Source of the DNA: Saprospiraceae bacterium
GTDB lineage: Bacteria; Bacteroidota; Bacteroidia; Chitinophagales; Saprospiraceae
NCBI GenBank assembly: GCA_016718205.1
Contig: JADKEB010000033.1
Span: 248,001 to 312,000 of the forward strand
DNA: 64,000 bases
Direction: 5' to 3'
Positions 26,560 through 35,215 of this stretch are shown here, piece after piece. Below the pieces are notes generated by a model. That model was not told the DNA's origin, did not search any database, and worked only from the letters and a program-made list of their open reading frames with translations. The position numbers were made by a program, and so were the translations under genes. Every line of letters starts with the position of its first letter. The stretch's first letter is position 1.

Positions 26560-27264
26560 TTATCCGATAATATTTCCTTTGTCATCCCATTGTATGATTT
26601 TATGTTGATCTTCTATTTTCAGACATTGAGAAAGGGTTTTTTCATCATACTTCAATCCATACTTTTGAAGCACTTCCGGAGGGACACCATCCCATTGATT
26701 AGGTCTGTTGCCCAGGTATCCCAGATCATCGATTCCGGCTTTGGTCGTAAAAAAACCTGTGCAGGTGAGGTTTCTCATCAGATTAAAAAATTTAACACCA
26801 GGTTTCATCGCAACTTCAGCTTTATCCGGCCAGGCTATCTGGTCGATGAGTACTATTCGCTGATCCGGAGTTATTTCATCAAAGGATTTGTCAAAAGTGG
26901 CCAATGAAAAGTTTTCCAACCACATCAACCCACCTCGCACTGGCACCTGAAGCTTTTTGTCATCTTTCATCATAAACTCTATAAAATCGGGAACTCCTGC
27001 TTCATTAGCACTGCAGGATACATCGTCCGCAGGAATGATGATGTCTGATAAGATTTCCACCATTTTCCGTTCTTTTACGGTAAAAAAAGTTTCTGACAAA
27101 AGTTTTTTATCTATTGCTGCTTCTTCTGGTGTCCTTCCATACAAATACTTTTGAGTGGTCGTTTGGCTTGTTACCGTTTTATCATCTTTGCAGCCTGTAC
27201 TGATGAGCAAACCGGTGGCCACCGTTCCTGTGATGAGTACTTTCAGATTTTCTCTTCTGTCCAT
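26560..27264 (-). CDS. Gluconate 2-dehydrogenase subunit 3 family protein
   Basis: 234 residues. The N-terminus MDRRENLKVLITGTVATGLL ends in a lipobox (ISTGC), with RR suggesting Tat export. The body (EILSDIIIPADDVSCSANEAGVPDFIEFMM in part) is the gluconate-dehydrogenase small-subunit type. Such subunits accompany GMC-type flavoprotein dehydrogenases, and the large subunit is the next gene upstream with 2 bp between. It is likely needed for export or maturation of the partner. Confidence 0.85.
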   Translation of the reverse strand: MDRRENLKVLITGTVATGLLISTGCKDDKTVTSQTTTQKYLYGRTPEEAAIDKKLLSETFFTVKERKMVEILSDIIIPADDVSCSANEAGVPDFIEFMMKDDKKLQVPVRGGLMWLENFSLATFDKSFDEITPDQRIVLIDQIAWPDKAEVAMKPGVKFFNLMRNLTCTGFFTTKAGIDDLGYLGNRPNQWDGVPPEVLQKYGLKYDEKTLSQCLKIEDQHKIIQWDDKGNIIG

Positions 27265-27266
27265 GG

Positions 27267-29006
27267 TCAGATGTTTTGTTTTTTGAGTTGATCTACGATA
27301 TATTCAGATGTACGCCATGCCAGTGCCAGGATCGTCCATGTGGGGTTTTTGTCGGCTTGGGACACAAATGATCCGGCATCTGTCACAAAAAGGTTTTTAC
27401 ACTCATGTGCTTGTGCGTATTTATTCAGAACTGAAGTTTTGGGATTGTCACCCATACGGGATGTTCCTACTTCATGGATGATACGACCTGGAGCCGCTAT
27501 GCCATATTGTGATGATTCGTCGGGTTTTTTGCCCAGAATGATGGCACCCATTCCGGTCAGGATCTCTTCAAAAGTCTCATGCATATGTCTGGCTTGTTTG
27601 ACTTCATGGTCTGTCCATTTATAGTGAAACTTAAGGACAGGGATGCCATATTTATCCACAACTTCAGGGTCTATCTCACAGAAATTGTCGTATTGTGGTA
27701 TACTCTCTCCTCGGCCTGACATACCCATTGTGGTCCCGTATAATCTCCTGATGTCTTTTTTTAGTCCTGCCCCAAAACCACCATTGGGTGATGGATTGCC
27801 AAATTCATCTTTCAGATAAGACCTCATAGTATCCATACCGAAGCCAAAACCATATGAAGGCATACCTGTTCCGCCCCAATACTCGAGATGATATCCCCGA
27901 GGGAAATCCAGTTTTTTGTTGTCAAGCCACCAGGGAGAATACACATGCATACCGCCGACACCATCTTCATTGTACCTTGGTCTGTCTATCAACTCAGGCA
28001 ATATTCCCATTCTGTCTGCACCTGTACTGTCGTGCAGATATCTTCCTAATACCCCGGAACTGTTTGACAGACCATTCGGATGTATTTTTGATTTTGAATT
28101 GAGCATAATCCTGGCGGTCTCGCATGCTGAAGCAGCAAGTACGACCACTTTTGCACCTATCCTGTACTCTTTCAGATCTTTTTTATCGATATAAAGGATT
28201 CCTGTTGCTTTTCCGGATGTATCAGTGATCACTTCTCTGACCATAGCCAGCGTATATAAATCCACTGATCCGTTTTTCATAGCCGGTCTTACAAGACATG
28301 TACCTGAAGAAAAGTCTGCATAAACCTGACATGCCCGATTACATTGTTTGCAGAAAAAACAAACACCCCTGTCATTATTAATTTTTCGTGTCAGTATAGA
28401 CAATCTGGCGGGAATGACAGGTACTTTGGCTTTTGCCGCACCATTCTGAACAAACAGCTCATGAAGTCTTGGTTTGGGTGGTGGCAGAAAAAAACCGTCA
28501 GGATCATTGGGCAAACCTTCATTGGTGCCAAAGACACCTATGAGCTTATCGACTTTATCATAATAGGGTTTTACATCTGCATAAGCTATCGGCCAATTAT
28601 CTCCCAAGCCGTCAATGTCCTTTCTTTTAAAATCTTTTGGTCCGAATCTGAGTGAAATACGCCCCCAGTGATTGGTCCTGCCGCCGAGCATTCTCGATCT
28701 GAACCAATCAAATTTGGTACCTTCGGCTCTGACATAGGGTTCGCCATCTATCTCCCATCCTCCCCAGGCAGCATCAAAGTCACCGAATACCCGCTGAGTA
28801 TTTGCTCCTCTTCTCGGTGATTCCCATGGCCATTTTAGTTGGGTCCGGAACTCTTCTTTGGCAGGATCAAAATCGCCTCCTGCTTCAACCACAGCGACTG
28901 AAAGGCCTGCCTCCGAGAGTACTTTGGCGGTCATACCACCTCCTGCTCCCGAACCTACTATGACGACATCATATTTTTTATCCTGCTCTTTGATCTGAAA
29001 GCTCAT
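27267..29006 (-). CDS. GMC-family oxidoreductase (sugar/alcohol dehydrogenase large subunit)
   Basis: 579 residues. The FAD loop VVIVGSGAGGGMTAKVLSEA is near the N-terminus, followed by MLGGRTNHWGRI. A cysteine-rich segment (CFFCKQCNRACQVYADFSSGTC) is typical of this subfamily. The C-terminal catalytic region HEVGTSRMGDNPKTSVLN leads to FVTDAGSFVSQADKNPTWTI in part. It has no signal of its own and would be co-exported with the small subunit (Tat). It oxidises a sugar or alcohol and passes electrons to a cytochrome or quinone; the substrate is unknown. Confidence 0.88.
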   Translation of the reverse strand: MSFQIKEQDKKYDVVIVGSGAGGGMTAKVLSEAGLSVAVVEAGGDFDPAKEEFRTQLKWPWESPRRGANTQRVFGDFDAAWGGWEIDGEPYVRAEGTKFDWFRSRMLGGRTNHWGRISLRFGPKDFKRKDIDGLGDNWPIAYADVKPYYDKVDKLIGVFGTNEGLPNDPDGFFLPPPKPRLHELFVQNGAAKAKVPVIPARLSILTRKINNDRGVCFFCKQCNRACQVYADFSSGTCLVRPAMKNGSVDLYTLAMVREVITDTSGKATGILYIDKKDLKEYRIGAKVVVLAASACETARIMLNSKSKIHPNGLSNSSGVLGRYLHDSTGADRMGILPELIDRPRYNEDGVGGMHVYSPWWLDNKKLDFPRGYHLEYWGGTGMPSYGFGFGMDTMRSYLKDEFGNPSPNGGFGAGLKKDIRRLYGTTMGMSGRGESIPQYDNFCEIDPEVVDKYGIPVLKFHYKWTDHEVKQARHMHETFEEILTGMGAIILGKKPDESSQYGIAAPGRIIHEVGTSRMGDNPKTSVLNKYAQAHECKNLFVTDAGSFVSQADKNPTWTILALAWRTSEYIVDQLKKQNI

Positions 29007-29012
29007 ACAGTG

Positions 29013-29033
29013 TTTACCATTTTGTGTGGTAAA
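29013..29033. promoter_or_regulatory. Perfect inverted repeat upstream of the GMC dehydrogenase
   Basis: TTTACCA and TGGTAAA flank seven bases, directly upstream of the start at 29006. It has the size and position of an operator, but no regulator can be assigned. Confidence 0.3.
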
Positions 29034-29064
29034 TATAGTAGAATATCAACCATGAAAATAAATT

Positions 29065-29097
29065 TTGTGCATTTTTTACCTAATTCAATTACTTTTG
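29065..29097 (+). promoter_or_regulatory. Promoter of folA
   Basis: TTG at 29065-29067 and TACTTTTG at 29090-29097 with 22 bases between, one over the usual range. The leader to the ATG at 29122 is about 18 bases. Confidence 0.5.
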
Positions 29098-29121
29098 TGC
29101 TACTTACTTCAATAATTTGAT

Positions 29122-29613
29122 ATGATCATTTCGTGTATAGTGGCGTTGGCTAAAAACAGAGTCATAGGTAAAGACAATGATATACCCTGGTATCTTCCTG
29201 CAGACTTGCAATATTTTAAAAAAACCACCATAGAACACACAGTGATCATGGGCAGAAATTGTTATGTTTCCATAGGAAAACCACTACCAAAGAGGACAAA
29301 TATCATCGTAACGAGAGATCCCTTTTTTATTTCATCCAACTGTCTCATAGCAAGATCGATACCCGAAGCATTGCACATGGCTCATCAGGCGGGAGAGAAG
29401 GAAGCATTTATCATAGGAGGTGGTCAGATTTATGAGCAGACTTCTGACCTATGGGACAAGTTATACATTACTGAAGTCGATACGGATGTGGAAGGAGATG
29501 TGTTTTTTCCTGATATTGACATGACTGAATGGCGGCTTGTGTCTTTATCTGAACATAAAAAAGATGAAAAAAATTTGTTTGATTATACATTTAAAGTATT
29601 TGAAAAAGTATGA
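29122..29613 (+). CDS. folA: Dihydrofolate reductase
   Basis: 163 residues, the chromosomal type. Motifs: SCIVALAKNRVIGKDNDIPW (substrate loop), HTVIMGRNCYVSIGKPLPKR (NADPH binding), EAFIIGGGQIYEQ, and the C-terminal YITEVDTDVEGDVFFPDID. It reduces dihydrofolate to tetrahydrofolate. Its stop overlaps the next gene by 4 bp (ATGA). Confidence 0.96.
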   Translation: MIISCIVALAKNRVIGKDNDIPWYLPADLQYFKKTTIEHTVIMGRNCYVSIGKPLPKRTNIIVTRDPFFISSNCLIARSIPEALHMAHQAGEKEAFIIGGGQIYEQTSDLWDKLYITEVDTDVEGDVFFPDIDMTEWRLVSLSEHKKDEKNLFDYTFKVFEKV

Positions 29614-30911
29614 TGCTTACGCCTATAAAAGAAGACTTTCTACACTATCTGTGGAGAACAAAAAAAGTGCCTCTCCATCATTTTGAAACGACTGATGGCA
29701 GGAGTGTAGAGGTCATCGACTACGGGATGTACAATGTAGATTCAGGACCGGATTTTTTTAATGCAAAAATCAGGATCGGTGGTACAATCTGGGCAGGCAA
29801 TATAGAGATGCACGTATTCAGTTCTGACTGGAATAAACATCGGCACCACCATGACAAAGCCTATGAAAATGTAATCTTACATGTAGTGTATGAAAATGAC
29901 AAGGAAATAAAACCAGCAAATAGTGATTTTGACATCCCTACCATAGAACTAAAGGGTAAAATACCGGGTGTTTTTCTGAATCAATATTTGTATCTGATGC
30001 AATCTCAGGACGAGATTCCCTGTGCAAGACTCCTGAAAAATGTAGATCATGAAAAAATAAATTTTTGGAAATACAGCTTAGTTGTTGAGCGATTATTTCA
30101 AAAATCAAATGTCGTTAATAACATTCTGGAACATACGCAAAATGACTGGGAAGAGACCTTATACATCCTGCTGGCAAGATATTTTGGTGCAAAGGTCAAT
30201 GCTGAACCTTTTGAAAGAGTAGCCAAAAGTCTGCCTTCATCCATACTTGCCAAAAACAAAGATAAACCACTGGCTATCGAAGCATTGATTTTCGGGCAGT
30301 CCGGTATGCTTCTGGCTGACTATAAAGATGAGTATTTTCAGAGCCTGAAACGAGAATATACTTTTCTGAAACATAAGTACCAGCTTCAAAACATAGATGC
30401 CGTATCCTGGAAATTCAGCAAATTGCGACCTGTAAATTTTCCAACAATCCGCCTTGCTCAGTTTGCTTCATTGATAGCCGGCAATTCGGGGATTTTCAGT
30501 ATGATAAAAGAAACTGAAAGTCCGGCCGAAATAAAACGCATTTTGAAATCCACTGCAAGCGCATATTGGGATACCCACTATAAATTTGATTCCGAATCTA
30601 AGTATCAGAAAAAAGTAACAGGAAGCGACTTTGAAGACATTTTACTGATCAATGCCGTATGTCCTATCCTTTATTTTTACGGAAGGGTGAATGATGAAGA
30701 AAAGTATATCGAAAAAGCCATCAATATCCTGGAACACCTTGGTTCTGAAAACAATAATATCACAGATATGTGGAAGTCTTACGGCCTGCATTGTAAGTCT
30801 TCATTTGACTCTCAGGCACTGATACATCTGAAAACTCAATATTGTAAAGAGTTTAGGTGTCTTCAGTGCACCATAGGAAATGAAATCATCAATAAATCCA
30901 AAATAACATGA
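29610..30911 (+). CDS. DUF2851 family protein
   Basis: 433 residues. The N-terminal signature KEDFLHYLWRTKKV and the stretch VDSGPDFFNAKIRIGGTIWA, followed by GNIEMHVFSSDW and HDKAYENVILHVVYEND, identify the Bacteroidota DUF2851 family. Near the C-terminus are four cysteines around CKEFRCLQCTIGN, a possible metal site. The function is unknown; the N-terminal part has the layout of a nuclease-like fold in my reading, which is inference. Translationally coupled to folA and to the next gene. Confidence 0.85.
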   Translation: MMLTPIKEDFLHYLWRTKKVPLHHFETTDGRSVEVIDYGMYNVDSGPDFFNAKIRIGGTIWAGNIEMHVFSSDWNKHRHHHDKAYENVILHVVYENDKEIKPANSDFDIPTIELKGKIPGVFLNQYLYLMQSQDEIPCARLLKNVDHEKINFWKYSLVVERLFQKSNVVNNILEHTQNDWEETLYILLARYFGAKVNAEPFERVAKSLPSSILAKNKDKPLAIEALIFGQSGMLLADYKDEYFQSLKREYTFLKHKYQLQNIDAVSWKFSKLRPVNFPTIRLAQFASLIAGNSGIFSMIKETESPAEIKRILKSTASAYWDTHYKFDSESKYQKKVTGSDFEDILLINAVCPILYFYGRVNDEEKYIEKAINILEHLGSENNNITDMWKSYGLHCKSSFDSQALIHLKTQYCKEFRCLQCTIGNEIINKSKIT

Positions 30912-31951
30912 AGCTGACGATTAATACTGTGTTTTTTATGCTGTTTTTATTAGTCCACCTCTGTGGACAAACTGATAGTATAGATATCATCATCCGACAT
31001 CATATGGAAAAACAAAAAATTCCGGGACTTTCTATCGCCATCATCCAAAATGGTAAAACTATGCTCAATAAAGGTTTCGGATATGCAAATTTAGAACATA
31101 TGGTTCCTGCATCAGAAAGGACTGTATTTCGGCTCGCTTCTATAAGCAAACAGTTTTTCGGTACCGCTATACTCAAACTGTCACAAGATGGAAAATTATC
31201 GCCGGATGATAATTTGAAAAAGTATTTTGTTGATGCCCCTGAATTCTGGAGAGGAATCACGATCAAACATCTTCTCACACATACTTCCGGGCTGGTACGG
31301 GAAGCACCCGGATATGAAAATTTTGTGGTAAAAAGTGATCTTGATGTGATCAAATCTGCATATAGTGCGCCATTGGAATTTCCTACCGGCACAAAATACC
31401 AATACTGCAACCTGGGTTACTTTATTATAGCAGAAATCATCACTCAAGTGAGTAAGATGCCATGGCAAGAGTATGTCAAAAAAGAATTGTTCGACCCGGC
31501 GGGCATGCAGGAAACGTATCTGACCGAATACTACCCTGTGATACCTCATCGTGCAGACGGATATGTGTATAACAATGGAACATATGTCAATGCAGAGCCG
31601 ATGATAGCCATCCGGCCATCCGGTGGTTTTTTGTCCACCACATCAGATATGATCCAATGGGAGCAGGTCCTGCTCCAAAAAAATATCATACTGAGCGTAG
31701 AAAACTGGAATAAACTCTGGTATCCGCATTTCAAGACGTCAGACAAACAGGATACTTACTATGGATATGGATGGGTCATAGATACAATCGACGGTCATAA
31801 AACGATAGGTCATAGTGGTGGCAACATTGGTTTCAGGACGCATTATCTCCGGTATGTGGACAAGGGATTATCGATCATCGTCCTTACCAATTCAGATAAT
31901 GCTGTTCCTATCGAAATTATTAAGGATGTGGGAAGGTATTTGTTGAAGTGA
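30908..31951 (+). CDS. Serine hydrolase of the beta-lactamase / class C PBP family
   Basis: 347 residues with a signal peptide (MKLTINTVFFMLFLLVHLCG). The catalytic SxxK is SISK at 78-81, the second motif is YCN (in YQYCNLGYF), and the third is HSGG in place of KTG. These are the marks of AmpC-like serine esterases and peptidases, not of a proven beta-lactamase. Periplasmic. The start overlaps the DUF2851 stop by 4 bp. Confidence 0.85.
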   Translation: MKLTINTVFFMLFLLVHLCGQTDSIDIIIRHHMEKQKIPGLSIAIIQNGKTMLNKGFGYANLEHMVPASERTVFRLASISKQFFGTAILKLSQDGKLSPDDNLKKYFVDAPEFWRGITIKHLLTHTSGLVREAPGYENFVVKSDLDVIKSAYSAPLEFPTGTKYQYCNLGYFIIAEIITQVSKMPWQEYVKKELFDPAGMQETYLTEYYPVIPHRADGYVYNNGTYVNAEPMIAIRPSGGFLSTTSDMIQWEQVLLQKNIILSVENWNKLWYPHFKTSDKQDTYYGYGWVIDTIDGHKTIGHSGGNIGFRTHYLRYVDKGLSIIVLTNSDNAVPIEIIKDVGRYLLK

Positions 31952-32036
31952 TAATCGCTTTATCTAATTCACCAGATCAAGAAAGTTGAAAGTTAAAACT
32001 TAAATATAATGTGGTATTTTTTGAAATAGAATTTAT

Positions 32037-32044
32037 TACATTTG
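32037..32044 (+). promoter_or_regulatory. -7 element before two small membrane ORFs
   Basis: TACATTTG, 30 bases upstream of the ATG at 32074. No TTG at standard spacing (one lies 13 bases upstream). Confidence 0.35.
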
Positions 32045-32073
32045 TAATATTTTAATGCTAAAACATCGAAAGG

Positions 32074-32202
32074 ATGGAAACAAAACCACTTAATTTTAAT
32101 AAAATATTTCTATGGCATCTTTTCATGATTTTTGTATTCTTGTTTATTAAAATTAATCTGAAGAATTTTCCAATAGAATATTTTACAAATACAAGGATAT
32201 AG
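32074..32202 (+). CDS. Possible small membrane protein, 42 residues
   Basis: The frame starts METKPLNFNKIFLWHLFMIF, with AGG just upstream of the ATG, and holds one hydrophobic helix (about 11-26) followed by a polar end (PIEYFTNTRI). A -7 element lies 30 bp upstream, and a second membrane ORF starts 12 bp downstream. No family recognised. It may be a real small gene or the frameshifted front of the next one. Confidence 0.35.
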   Translation: METKPLNFNKIFLWHLFMIFVFLFIKINLKNFPIEYFTNTRI

Positions 32203-32214
32203 TCCGACCTTTTA

Positions 32215-32559
32215 ATGGAGATGAATAGAATTGTCTCAAATTTTTTTTACGCTTTGGGTTTACGCTTCATTTATTCACTAATATTATTTTCTTTTATTAA
32301 AAAAATTCCCCTGCCATTTAGAGGTTTTTTCCTATTCCCTTTTGCCTTCTTATTTAATGATATTGCAGATGGTTTTGAATTGATGTGGCACACAGAATCA
32401 TTTTTTTATCCTGAATTGAGCACATTTAGCTGGAACAACTTAATAGAATACCATAAATATCTTTCTTCCAACCTAATTATACATTTCTTCCTTGGACCAA
32501 TGATTATCTTGGGAGTTGGCTACTTTTATACTAAAAGGTTAAAAGCGAAGCTTAATTAA
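32215..32559 (+). CDS. Small hypothetical membrane protein
   Basis: 114 residues with about three hydrophobic segments (FFYALGLRFIYSLILFSF, PFRGFFLFPFAFLFND and a C-terminal IIHFFLGPMIILGVGYFY) and a basic end (TKRLKAKLN). No recognised family. Expression probably shares the promoter at 32037 with the 42-residue ORF before it. Confidence 0.5.
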   Translation: MEMNRIVSNFFYALGLRFIYSLILFSFIKKIPLPFRGFFLFPFAFLFNDIADGFELMWHTESFFYPELSTFSWNNLIEYHKYLSSNLIIHFFLGPMIILGVGYFYTKRLKAKLN

Positions 32560-32601
32560 TCTGTCGCAATTTATAAACTCAAATGTCAACACCTGATTAC
32601 T

Positions 32602-34158
32602 TTACTTTCCAACCCTTACCGGATCAAGATCATGAAAATCAAAACTAAAATCAATATTGGGTGATATGCCCTTGATTTTCATACGATCAGCCAAGCCTTT
32701 TTTATCTTTCAGAAAAGTAACTAAGGCATCAGCATTCATATCCTGATATTCCCATTTTACGGCAAAAGTGTCATTTTCGACATGTTGCAACTCTCCGTTG
32801 AGTTTTGGTGATCTCAGTGCTCTAATATATAATTTGCCATCTTGTTGATATACTTCTATTTTTCCAAACCATTTATCGGCATACATTCCTGCGTAGGTAT
32901 TTGGATTGGGTTTCAGGTGTTTTGATGATGCTACTTTTTGCCACACGGCAGTAGTGACAGAATCTCCGGTATTGAGCATGGATTTCATCTGTGACGCATA
33001 AAATGATAGCCAGTCAAAATGATCGAGCTTCAGATAATTGTCCAAGACACTTTGAGCTATAGTATTAAACATAGCTGCTCCACCTGGTTCAGTATTGGTG
33101 AGTATCACAATGCCTGCATTGAGGTCTGGTAACAAAAGTGTTTTGGACAACATGCCAGGGAGACCTCCGGTGTGTTCAGCAACCATTTTTCCACCTTTAT
33201 CAGATAGGAACCAACCCAAACCATATCCACTAAAATGGGAGTTGTATCTTTTATTTCTTGAAGCAGGTATCGGGGTATGAATCTGCCACATATCCCTGTG
33301 ACTATTTTCAGAAAAGATTGTTTTACTTTTATCGTCGCCGTATTTGCCTCGCTGCAATTGTGTGATCATCCATTTTGACAAATCATGAACATTGGAAAGT
33401 ATCCCGCCTGCTGCCCCATTGGCTGTATGATGAAAATGTGGCAATGCTTTAAGCTGACCATCAGCAATACCATGCGGTAAAGCTATGTTTTCATCTTTAA
33501 ATCCCTGTATTTCGTCACAAAAAGTATGGGTCATACCCAGCGGTATTATTATCTTTTCATGCACAAATTCATGCCATTTTTTTCTTGAGATCCTGGCGAT
33601 GACTTCTCCTGCCACCAGATAAAGCATGTTGTCATAGTCATACTGAGTTCTGAAAGCAGATACAGGCTTAAAGTGCTGAAAAGATGTGGCAATATCCTTG
33701 ATAGTAAAATCAGTTCCATCGGGAAACACCATCAGGTCTCCGACTCCCAAACCCATACCGCTTCGATGCGTCAGTAAGTCTTTGATATTGAAGTTTTTGG
33801 TCACATAATCGTTGTACATTTTGAATTCCGGTATATAAGTCACCACGTTATCTTCCCATTTTAACTTGCCTTCTTCTACAAGTATGGCAAGTGCCGCAGC
33901 GGTAAAAGCTTTTGTGTTGGAAGCTATGGCAAAGTTGGTATGGTCATTGACCGGTTCTTTGGATTGAATATTTTTGTAGCCGTATCCTTTAGAATGGATC
34001 ACTTTGCCATCCTGTACCACTGCAATAGCAGCACCTGCTACATTGAACGATTTCAAGCATGATTCTGCAAGTGAATCTATAAATCCTGAAGTTACCTGAG
34101 CATTCAGATGATTTCCGGATATTGAAATATATAAAATAAAAATGTAAAATAATTTCAT
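32602..34158 (-). CDS. Serine hydrolase (beta-lactamase family) with DUF3471-like C-terminus
   Basis: 518 residues from the ATG at 34158, where a signal peptide begins (MKLFYIFILYISISGNHLNA). A longer frame reaching into the neighbouring gene is not needed. Catalytic SxxK is SNTK (in IASNTKAFTA), the second motif is YDN (in YDYDNMLY), and the third is HTG (in AEHTGGLPG). The last 100 residues (AGMYADKWFGKIEVYQQDGK) resemble the DUF3471 domain often found behind this hydrolase fold. Periplasmic esterase or peptidase; substrate unknown. It lies 28 bp after the phosphoesterase gene. Confidence 0.85.
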   Translation of the reverse strand: MKLFYIFILYISISGNHLNAQVTSGFIDSLAESCLKSFNVAGAAIAVVQDGKVIHSKGYGYKNIQSKEPVNDHTNFAIASNTKAFTAAALAILVEEGKLKWEDNVVTYIPEFKMYNDYVTKNFNIKDLLTHRSGMGLGVGDLMVFPDGTDFTIKDIATSFQHFKPVSAFRTQYDYDNMLYLVAGEVIARISRKKWHEFVHEKIIIPLGMTHTFCDEIQGFKDENIALPHGIADGQLKALPHFHHTANGAAGGILSNVHDLSKWMITQLQRGKYGDDKSKTIFSENSHRDMWQIHTPIPASRNKRYNSHFSGYGLGWFLSDKGGKMVAEHTGGLPGMLSKTLLLPDLNAGIVILTNTEPGGAAMFNTIAQSVLDNYLKLDHFDWLSFYASQMKSMLNTGDSVTTAVWQKVASSKHLKPNPNTYAGMYADKWFGKIEVYQQDGKLYIRALRSPKLNGELQHVENDTFAVKWEYQDMNADALVTFLKDKKGLADRMKIKGISPNIDFSFDFHDLDPVRVGK

Positions 34159-34186
34159 GCCTTTCAATTTAAAAACTAATGCTAAA

Positions 34187-35119
34187 TTAAGGTTTGTCAT
34201 ACTCAATGATTTCTCTGTTGATAGTTCCGTCTTTATGAAATTCAAACAGTGCATAGGCAGGCTCAAAGTCCTGAAATGCCCCTTTCCACCATTTTCCACT
34301 TATGGCACCATTGCAAAAATATTGCACTCCTAAGTATGTGACATGATCCTGAAGATGGATATGGCCGCTCAGACATGCTTTTATGTTGGAATGTTTTTTG
34401 AATAAACTCTTTAAACGACGTGCATCGGTATGGAGTAATGCCCTTGATAATTTCCAGTCTCCATTGGGTAGCATATCATCAAAAAACATGGCACTGCAAA
34501 ATGAGACAATAGGTATATGCGATATGATACAAATGTGTTTATTTGTCGGGATACTGTTTAGTTCCGTTTCCAGCCAGGAATATTGTTCATCATCTAATCT
34601 GGCGATATAGCCTCCATTGTTTTCCTGTGCACTGTCCAAGACGATAAAGTGCCATTCAGATTTTTCAAAACTATAATATCGGCCAGGCATATTCAGTTCT
34701 TTGATGGCCCAGTTTTTATCGTAAAGCGGGTCAGATTTGATGCTATCATCTTTCACTTGCCAACCCCATACATCATGATTGCCAATACAGTGATATACCG
34801 GCAGTTTGTTGTGTGCAGAGAGGATATCAGTCCATATTTCCCATTGTTTGGAAGTATTGGTTTTATCAGCGGCGAGAGCGTCCATGATACTGTCTCCACC
34901 ATTGATAATAAACGAAGGTTTGGTTTTCAGTTGATTGATATAAGTCAGTGCCTTTTTCATACCAGTTTTAGATACTTCATCATCTTTCACATGGATATCA
35001 CTCATAAACACTGCTCTGAAAGATGGCTTTTTATTTTTGGCGAGAACATCTTGCTCAGGCTTCAGGGCTGAAAAAGCAGATATAATGGTGCTACTCTTAA
35101 TAAAATTTCTTCGATCCAT
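34187..35119 (-). CDS. Calcineurin-like metallophosphoesterase, Tat-exported
   Basis: 310 residues. A twin-arginine start (MDRRNFIKSSTIISAFSAL) predicts Tat export. The dimetal motifs are in order: FMSDIHVKDD (DxH), INGGDSIMD (GD), CIGNHDVWGW (GNHD), ISHIPI (H) and CLSGHIHLQD (GHxH). The family includes phosphodiesterases, purple acid phosphatase-like enzymes and nucleotidases; the substrate is not clear. Probably in one transcript with the serine hydrolase downstream. Confidence 0.88.
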   Translation of the reverse strand: MDRRNFIKSSTIISAFSALKPEQDVLAKNKKPSFRAVFMSDIHVKDDEVSKTGMKKALTYINQLKTKPSFIINGGDSIMDALAADKTNTSKQWEIWTDILSAHNKLPVYHCIGNHDVWGWQVKDDSIKSDPLYDKNWAIKELNMPGRYYSFEKSEWHFIVLDSAQENNGGYIARLDDEQYSWLETELNSIPTNKHICIISHIPIVSFCSAMFFDDMLPNGDWKLSRALLHTDARRLKSLFKKHSNIKACLSGHIHLQDHVTYLGVQYFCNGAISGKWWKGAFQDFEPAYALFEFHKDGTINREIIEYDKP

Positions 35120-35178
35120 GTTTTTAAAGTCTTTGGTCTATGGCAAAGCTTGACTTCATTTGGTTGGTTTGAACTTTA

Positions 35179-35200
35179 GAGTATGTTTAAACTTTTATCA
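35179..35200 (+). repeat. Single end of the 159-bp inverted-repeat element
   Basis: 22 bases identical to the left end of the element at 38862-38883, also preceded by TTA, just downstream of the LacI-type gene. No second end is nearby. Confidence 0.7.
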
Positions 35201-35215
35201 GTAGAATTAAAAAAA

